A DNA stretch of 42,687 bases from a virus: IMG/VR virus record IMGVR_UViG_3300032282_001355, positions 1-42,687 of that record. One strand, written 5' to 3'. Below, piece by piece: positions 38,097 through 42,687 of this stretch. Position 1 is the first letter of the stretch. Each line of letters opens with the position of its first letter. Under the pieces are notes generated by a model, which saw nothing but the letters and a program-made list of their open reading frames with translations, did not search any database and was not told where the DNA came from. Made by a program: the position numbers and the translations under genes.

Positions 38097-39389
38097 TTAC
38101 CCTGCCTGATTGAAGAGGCTACCAACGCCCACGGCGGTGCCTGCGATCTGACCAAACAAGTTACCCGGCTGCTGATAGAACGTCGAGGTCTGACCCGTCG
38201 CCGGGAGGCCACGCAAAATACCCATTCCAAACTCAGCCTGCTTGTACGGAAACTGCTGCTGGTTAATGAAGTCTTGGTACTGCTGGTTGAGCAACTGCTG
38301 ATTGAGAGCCTGCTGCTGACCACCCGCGCCAAGCAGGGCTTGGTTGATGCCCATGCCTTGTTGATAACCTTGCATACCGAGACCACCCAACGCACCTGCC
38401 GCAGCGAGTCGTTGTTGGATGCCTTGCAAGCCAAGCCCCGCACCAAACTGGCGAGACTGCTCACGAAGGTTCGCTCCGGCAAGACCATACTGAGCGCGAT
38501 TCGCCGCGCCTTGAAGCATGGCTTGGAGATTAGCCTGCCCCGAAGTCAGTCCAGCCTGCTGGTTAGCCAACGCAGCGTTGAGACCCATTTGCCCATACTG
38601 ACCAGCCATCGCTTGATTCAGTTGCTGAGCCTGTTGTTGTCGGGCTGCGTCTGCGTTGAACTGCCCCATGGCCTGTTCGTATGCTCTTTGCGAACCCTGC
38701 GATTGGATATCACCAAGTTGATTCATCAAATTACGCTGGGCTTCAGCCTGCACCAATGCCTCGCGGCTACCACCACGTGCACCAGCACGAATGCCTTGAG
38801 CCTGCAAACCCGGAATTTGGCGAGCGTAGTCTTGAACGGCGGCTTGCTTTTGACGCTCCACAACACCCTGCATGTAGGGTGACATGTAGTCCTGCATCGC
38901 ACCAAGACCGAAACGCTCTGCGCCAACACGCTCCATGCCAGTCGGGCCGGAGACACGTTCGGGCGCACCCATTTGGTAATCTTTGTCACCGTAGAAGTTG
39001 GTGGCATTACCGTAGGCATCATAGTTAACGCCTTTTGCAGCCGCATCAGCCTGCCGTGCTATGTCTGCCGCTTGACCGATCTCGGGCGAAATACCCATTC
39101 GGCGGTAGCGTTGGAATGCTGCTTCTTGGTCCGGAGAAAACTCAGCAACGCGCTGGCCCGGTACTAACTGTGGTTTGCCATCCGCACCTTTGATGATGTT
39201 TCCTTGCGCATCACGCTTGGGCACCATGTAGGGCTGATAACCTTGCGAGATAAGACCGGGAACAAAAGTGCCGTCTGGACCAACATCGCCAAATGTCTGC
39301 CCCAAAAGCTGGGCGGCGTATTTCTGCATCCACGCCGGGATGTTACTCGTGACTTGTTCAGCGTAAGCCGGATTCGTTGTAGTAGCCAT
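38097..39389 (-). CDS. Gln/Ala-rich internal virion protein
   Basis: A 430-residue protein. Residues 150-380 are extremely rich in Gln, Ala, Gly and Leu with irregular heptad-like spacing (QAQGIRAGARGGSREALVQA and so on), suggesting a long helical bundle that could line the ejection channel or act like a tape measure. The N-terminal 100 residues are mixed and carry LISQGYQPYMVPKRDAQGN. The C-terminal end (YQQPGNLFGQIAGTAVGVGS) is Gly-rich and hydrophobic. The gene lies in the set of large virion genes. No enzymatic motif is visible. Confidence 0.65.
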   Translation of the reverse strand: MATTTNPAYAEQVTSNIPAWMQKYAAQLLGQTFGDVGPDGTFVPGLISQGYQPYMVPKRDAQGNIIKGADGKPQLVPGQRVAEFSPDQEAAFQRYRRMGISPEIGQAADIARQADAAAKGVNYDAYGNATNFYGDKDYQMGAPERVSGPTGMERVGAERFGLGAMQDYMSPYMQGVVERQKQAAVQDYARQIPGLQAQGIRAGARGGSREALVQAEAQRNLMNQLGDIQSQGSQRAYEQAMGQFNADAARQQQAQQLNQAMAGQYGQMGLNAALANQQAGLTSGQANLQAMLQGAANRAQYGLAGANLREQSRQFGAGLGLQGIQQRLAAAGALGGLGMQGYQQGMGINQALLGAGGQQQALNQQLLNQQYQDFINQQQFPYKQAEFGMGILRGLPATGQTSTFYQQPGNLFGQIAGTAVGVGSLFNQAG

Positions 39390-39400
39390 GGTTGCTCCGA

Positions 39401-42400
39401 TTAAGCAGGCAAGAAGCGTTCGGCTTTGACGGCAGGAGCCTGACGGCTACGACCAGTACGAGCGCGACGAACTTGATCCATCATTCTGTAAAGCTTTTTC
39501 GCTCCAGCTTTAGTGGAGCCATTACCAAGATGCGACACCACATCGGCGGGGACGACAAACTCGCCATCTGCCAAAGCAGCACGTTGTGTAGCGCGACCAC
39601 GGATTACGGCAGGGATATCATCCGACATGCCATCACCGGGGCCATCAAGCAATTTACCACCAGCCTTGTATTCACCGGGGTACCCACCGGCAGCAAAGCC
39701 AAAGTTGTAGTTCTCGCCAATTGCACCGCCGTCAGCAAACTGCATTTCGCCGTAACCAAACGGATTATCGGCTTCAGGAATTCCGCCCACGCCTCTTCCA
39801 CCAGTTTGGGGAGATTGTGCAGGCTGATTTTTCATGTCTTCCGGTAACGCACCTGCATACACAGGTTTTTGACTGACAATCTTGAACTTACTGTCGTTCT
39901 TCACTTGAGCATTGCTGATGGGTTTGCCCTGCATGAAGTTATAAATAAGGTCAGTCATCATGTAATCTTGGACTCGTTTTGCATCGGGATGCGAAGGGCC
40001 AGAACCCATCTTATCGAGCCAAGGTTTGACGGTAGATTGGAAAATGTCTTGCGCCGATGCGCCTTCTTTAATTTTTCCGTCTTTGACTGCGCCATTAATG
40101 ACTTGAGTCATGTCGTAGACAAAATCTTCATTTCCGTTCTTACCGTACTTCTCAAGTCCGGGGAAATTATTTTTACTGGTGCGGTAGAAATTGATGAATC
40201 CTTCCGCAAGTTCAGCAGCAGGCGCAGAACCGAATCCACGGCCTTGATCAACCGCTCTCCAGTAATTGCGCAGCGGGATTTCACCCATCTCGCCTTTTTT
40301 GACAAATGTCGAACCAAGCGCAGCAAGTGCGGCTAACCCAAGCCCGATGGGATTCATGCCAAGTATTGGCGCAAGTCCAGACCCGGCTCCAGTAAGCGAT
40401 GCAATACCCGCTCCTGCACCGTAACCACCCAGTGCGGCTTGTCCCGCTTTACCTTGCTCAATGCCTTTGTACATGGTGTACAGGCCGAGCGCAGTTTGGG
40501 CACCGGGAATTAATTTACCGGAAAGGCTATCTGCCTTGAGCGACTTCACGACTTTGGGATCAAGCCCCATTTTCATGAGTTCATTCTCTGGCATCTGCAT
40601 TAATTGATCTGGTGTAAGCGCAGATAATCCAGCGGCTTGAATACCGGTTGCGCCTTGCAGATATGCAGGCAATGCACCGCCGCCTTGTTGAATAAGCCCC
40701 GCCCAAACGTTCGGGTCCACGCCCATATTTAAAAGAGTGTTCGGTGGCAACTGCGCGAGTTGTTCTGGAGTTAGTCCAGCGAGACTGCCCAAACCCGCAG
40801 CGGCACCTGTAGCCGCGCCAGTACCGGTACCCGTAGCAGCCCCACCTGTTCCAGTACCCCCAGTCGGAGGCGTTGTGGTTCCAGTACCACCAGTCGGAGG
40901 CGTTGTGGTTCCAGTACCACCAGTCGGAGGCGTTGTGGTTCCAGTACCACCAGTCGGAGGCGTTGTGGTTCCAGTACCCCCAGTCGGAGGCGGCGTGGTT
41001 TTACCAGCATTTAAGAACGGGCGATCAGCCCATTTAGCACCCGCAGAAATCCAATTTTTGAGTGCCGCAGCATTACCGGGCTGCATCAACCAATTGATAC
41101 CAACTTGCGTGGCAAGAAACCCGGCGATGTCACCAGCACCGCCACCAGAAGTTGTGCTCTCCGTATCAGTTCCCGTGGGCCAGCCACCATAAGGAGTACC
41201 GCCCGTGTATGGCGTATTCGTACCGCCAAGCCCTGCAACCATGCCATACGGATTGAACTCCGGATTCAACGCACGTTGATTGAGTTTTTGTACATATGCA
41301 TCGCCTTCAGCCACGAAAGGGTTAACCGCAGGCGGAGGAGTAGTAGCGGCCTTGTCTTTATCTTCTTGCGTCGTGGTTTCGCCGCCCGTTGCGAACTTTT
41401 CTTCGCCCGTGAACGGATCAATCTTTGGCTCATACCCGCCCACAAGTTCCCGTGACTGCGGACGGTTAATCGGCATCGGCGCGTAGCTGCTTTTAACTAT
41501 ATTAGCCAGTGGGTAGCTTTGATTTGGATATGGCATTTGCTGATTCATATACTGATCAGCCGGTTGCACCGGGCCACCCGTAGCAAACTTTTTAGTCGGG
41601 TCTAGCGGCACCATGCCTTTTGCCGTGCGCCGGTAGTATCTACCGGGCAACTGATACGGTTGGTTTGCCCCAGTGCCATACAACGGGTTCATTCCACCCG
41701 GAACATAAACGATATCCTCATTTGCACCGGGGATATTCAACGGCTTCGGTTCTTCAGCAAACGCGCCCATGACACCCATCAAGTTGGCATAGCGCCCCAA
41801 GCCACTACCCATGGCATCCATGAAGGCTTGACCACCTTCTTTGGTAGTCAATGCATTTTTTGCGCCTTGTAAATATGTGCTAAATCCAGACGGTTGCGGG
41901 GCAGCAGGAACCGGAAGTGGCGGAGCCTGCGTCACTGTCGGCACGGCACCGGGAATATTCACCATCGCCTGCCCAGTCAGCGAAGACGTGGCCGGAGTAC
42001 GTACCGCAGATAGCGGGAGATTCTGATTTACCGAGTCCGTCGAGAACGTGAAATTCGTATCTTTCAACCCACCGCTAGGTGCCGGAGCCGTCGTAACTTG
42101 CCCCGGTTGAGCCGCGCCAACAGGCTGTCCAGCAGCCGCCTTGAGACCCAAGGCGATATTGGCACCGCTATATGCGCCAAGACCTGCCGTGAGACCCTTC
42201 TTGAGGTCGCCTTCAATTAATCCATAACCAAGACCAACTGCCGTAGCCGCGCCAATTGAACTTTGAAATACGCCCATACCGCCCGGACCAAGCACGGCAC
42301 CAGCAATCATGGGTATAAGATTTTTAAGGAAGCCGAAACGCGGTTGACCCGTTACCGGGTCATATAAATCTTCTTCCGTAGCACCCTGCGCTCGTGCAAG

Positions 42401-42514
42401 AGCCTGCAATCCGCCCACTTCGCGGGGCGTCATATGAACAAGCATGGAATCTTCGTCCATACCTCGCGGAGAAGCGAGGGAGCCAATTCCTGCGTAAGCG
42501 GGTTGCATTTGCAT
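39401..42514 (-). CDS. Large Gly-rich virion protein with repeat and conserved C-terminal module
   Basis: A 1037-residue protein. Near the N-terminus is LVHMTPREVGGLQALA (25-40). Gly/Ala-rich hydrophobic segments span 60-130. FATGG occurs at 310-314 and 374-378. A ten-residue tandem repeat TTTPPTGGTG occupies about 505-554, encoded by 30-bp DNA repeats. More hydrophobic Gly-rich segments lie near 690-745. The C-terminal 90 residues carry DGPGDGMSDDIPAVIRG and ALADGEFVVPADVVSHLGNG, a module I recall from many environmental phage virion proteins. Likely internal virion or tail-hub protein. Ribosome binding site weak. It follows the partial tail gene by 15 bases. Confidence 0.65.
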   Translation of the reverse strand: MQMQPAYAGIGSLASPRGMDEDSMLVHMTPREVGGLQALARAQGATEEDLYDPVTGQPRFGFLKNLIPMIAGAVLGPGGMGVFQSSIGAATAVGLGYGLIEGDLKKGLTAGLGAYSGANIALGLKAAAGQPVGAAQPGQVTTAPAPSGGLKDTNFTFSTDSVNQNLPLSAVRTPATSSLTGQAMVNIPGAVPTVTQAPPLPVPAAPQPSGFSTYLQGAKNALTTKEGGQAFMDAMGSGLGRYANLMGVMGAFAEEPKPLNIPGANEDIVYVPGGMNPLYGTGANQPYQLPGRYYRRTAKGMVPLDPTKKFATGGPVQPADQYMNQQMPYPNQSYPLANIVKSSYAPMPINRPQSRELVGGYEPKIDPFTGEEKFATGGETTTQEDKDKAATTPPPAVNPFVAEGDAYVQKLNQRALNPEFNPYGMVAGLGGTNTPYTGGTPYGGWPTGTDTESTTSGGGAGDIAGFLATQVGINWLMQPGNAAALKNWISAGAKWADRPFLNAGKTTPPPTGGTGTTTPPTGGTGTTTPPTGGTGTTTPPTGGTGTTTPPTGGTGTGGAATGTGTGAATGAAAGLGSLAGLTPEQLAQLPPNTLLNMGVDPNVWAGLIQQGGGALPAYLQGATGIQAAGLSALTPDQLMQMPENELMKMGLDPKVVKSLKADSLSGKLIPGAQTALGLYTMYKGIEQGKAGQAALGGYGAGAGIASLTGAGSGLAPILGMNPIGLGLAALAALGSTFVKKGEMGEIPLRNYWRAVDQGRGFGSAPAAELAEGFINFYRTSKNNFPGLEKYGKNGNEDFVYDMTQVINGAVKDGKIKEGASAQDIFQSTVKPWLDKMGSGPSHPDAKRVQDYMMTDLIYNFMQGKPISNAQVKNDSKFKIVSQKPVYAGALPEDMKNQPAQSPQTGGRGVGGIPEADNPFGYGEMQFADGGAIGENYNFGFAAGGYPGEYKAGGKLLDGPGDGMSDDIPAVIRGRATQRAALADGEFVVPADVVSHLGNGSTKAGAKKLYRMMDQVRRARTGRSRQAPAVKAERFLPA
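40851..41000 (-). repeat. 30-bp tandem repeat inside the virion gene
   Basis: Four consecutive 30-bp units (40861-40980), each beginning CAGTCGGAGGCGTTGTGGTT on the plus strand, plus partial units on both sides. On the coding strand each unit encodes TTTPPTGGTG or a close variant. The units are almost identical, pointing to recent expansion or contraction. Confidence 0.9.
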
Positions 42515-42529
42515 AGTTACCCCAAGGGG

Positions 42530-42687
42530 TCAAGTAGACCTGATTATACTACCGGGAGTGGCAAGGTTTGACACCCACGTGACGGTTACGATAACGGACG
42601 GGATTTCGGGGATATTTCCCGACGCGGCAAAAGCAGCAAGGATCACGTTGGTATCCGAGGACTGCCAAGCAATCTCAAAATACTCCC
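42530..42687 (-). CDS. C-terminal part of a virion/tail protein (5' truncated by window)
   Basis: The minus strand is open from the right edge to a TGA at 42532-42530, giving about 51 residues: EYFEIAWQSSDTNVILAAFA, then SGNIPEIPSVIVTVTWVSN, ending IIRST. The pattern resembles, from memory, the C-terminal ends of virion proteins in environmental phages (S-x-D-T-N-V followed by P-S-V-I-V-T-V). It is probably a tail or neck protein read in the same late operon, with its start beyond the window. Confidence 0.65.
   Translation of the reverse strand, partial: EYFEIAWQSSDTNVILAAFAASGNIPEIPSVIVTVTWVSNLATPGSIIRST

Noticed and set aside
37126-38109. Long plus-strand open frame (327 codons) opposite a virion gene
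   Set aside because: It lies wholly antisense to the 525-residue virion gene, is rich in Arg/His/Leu as expected from the reverse of Ala/Gln/Lys-rich codons, and lacks a ribosome binding site.
40851-41000. Direct repeats resembling a CRISPR array
   Set aside because: Units are contiguous with no spacers and stay in frame within a Thr/Pro/Gly coding repeat.

Overview
The window is most of a tailed double-stranded DNA bacteriophage genome. It carries a P22-type portal, large terminase, scaffold, a GroES-like co-chaperonin, very large internal virion proteins, and a complete replication set (PrimPol-helicase, family A DNA polymerase, SNF2-type helicase, Cas4-like nuclease). The P22-like portal and the multi-gene set of huge Gly/Ala/Gln-rich internal virion proteins fit a short-tailed (podovirus-like) particle of the kind known mostly from uncultured freshwater and marine phages. 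Sigma70-type promoters and GGAG-type ribosome binding sites fit a Gram-negative host, but the host cannot be named from this sequence. No integrase, tRNA, rRNA, CRISPR array or insertion sequence was seen, and no endolysin was recognised.

Layout. (1) 1-8197, minus strand: head module, read leftwards: small terminase candidate, large terminase, a HExxH protein, portal, a 62-residue protein, GroES-like protein, scaffold, a 149-residue protein, a decoration-like protein, then the first two codons of a further gene (probably major capsid). (2) 8198-8404: divergent control region in which both flanking genes look leaderless. (3) 8405-10236, plus strand: two isolated, moron-like genes, a BPL_N-type amidotransferase and a GC-rich Ala/Lys-rich protein with its own promoter and terminator. 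(4) 10237-10930: about 690 bases of non-coding DNA with iteron-like repeats, palindromes and an AT-rich tract, the best replication-origin candidate. (5) 10937-18119: early operon marked by seven copies of a 17-bp palindrome, holding a MSMEG_6728-type DNA glycosylase-like protein and an AAA+ ATPase / HExxH-VWA pair with a DUF3150-like partner. (6) 18097-31467: nuclease, nucleotide and replication genes, plus a TPR-glycosyltransferase and small membrane proteins. (7) 31464-42687, minus strand: four giant virion proteins and the 3' end of a tail-type gene.

How it fits together. If the molecule is circular or circularly permuted, the minus-strand genes at the two window edges join into one late operon running leftwards from 8197, through the missing capsid and tail genes, to 31464. 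All plus-strand genes form an early/middle arm from 8405 to 31467. There would then be one divergent start region and one convergent end, where the two stop codons overlap (31464-31467). The early arm appears to be controlled by repeated promoters (TTGACA/C-N17-TAACAT) combined with the 17-bp operator CGTTACAAnTTGTAACG. The two arms also use different translation-start contexts: GAGGAC-n3-ACG-ATG in early genes, GGAGTAAC near ATG in late genes.

The least explained parts are the operator regulon at 9247-14441, the iteron region at 10333-10721, the AAA+/metallopeptidase-VWA set at 13471-17847 and the structured non-coding element at 25049-25175.
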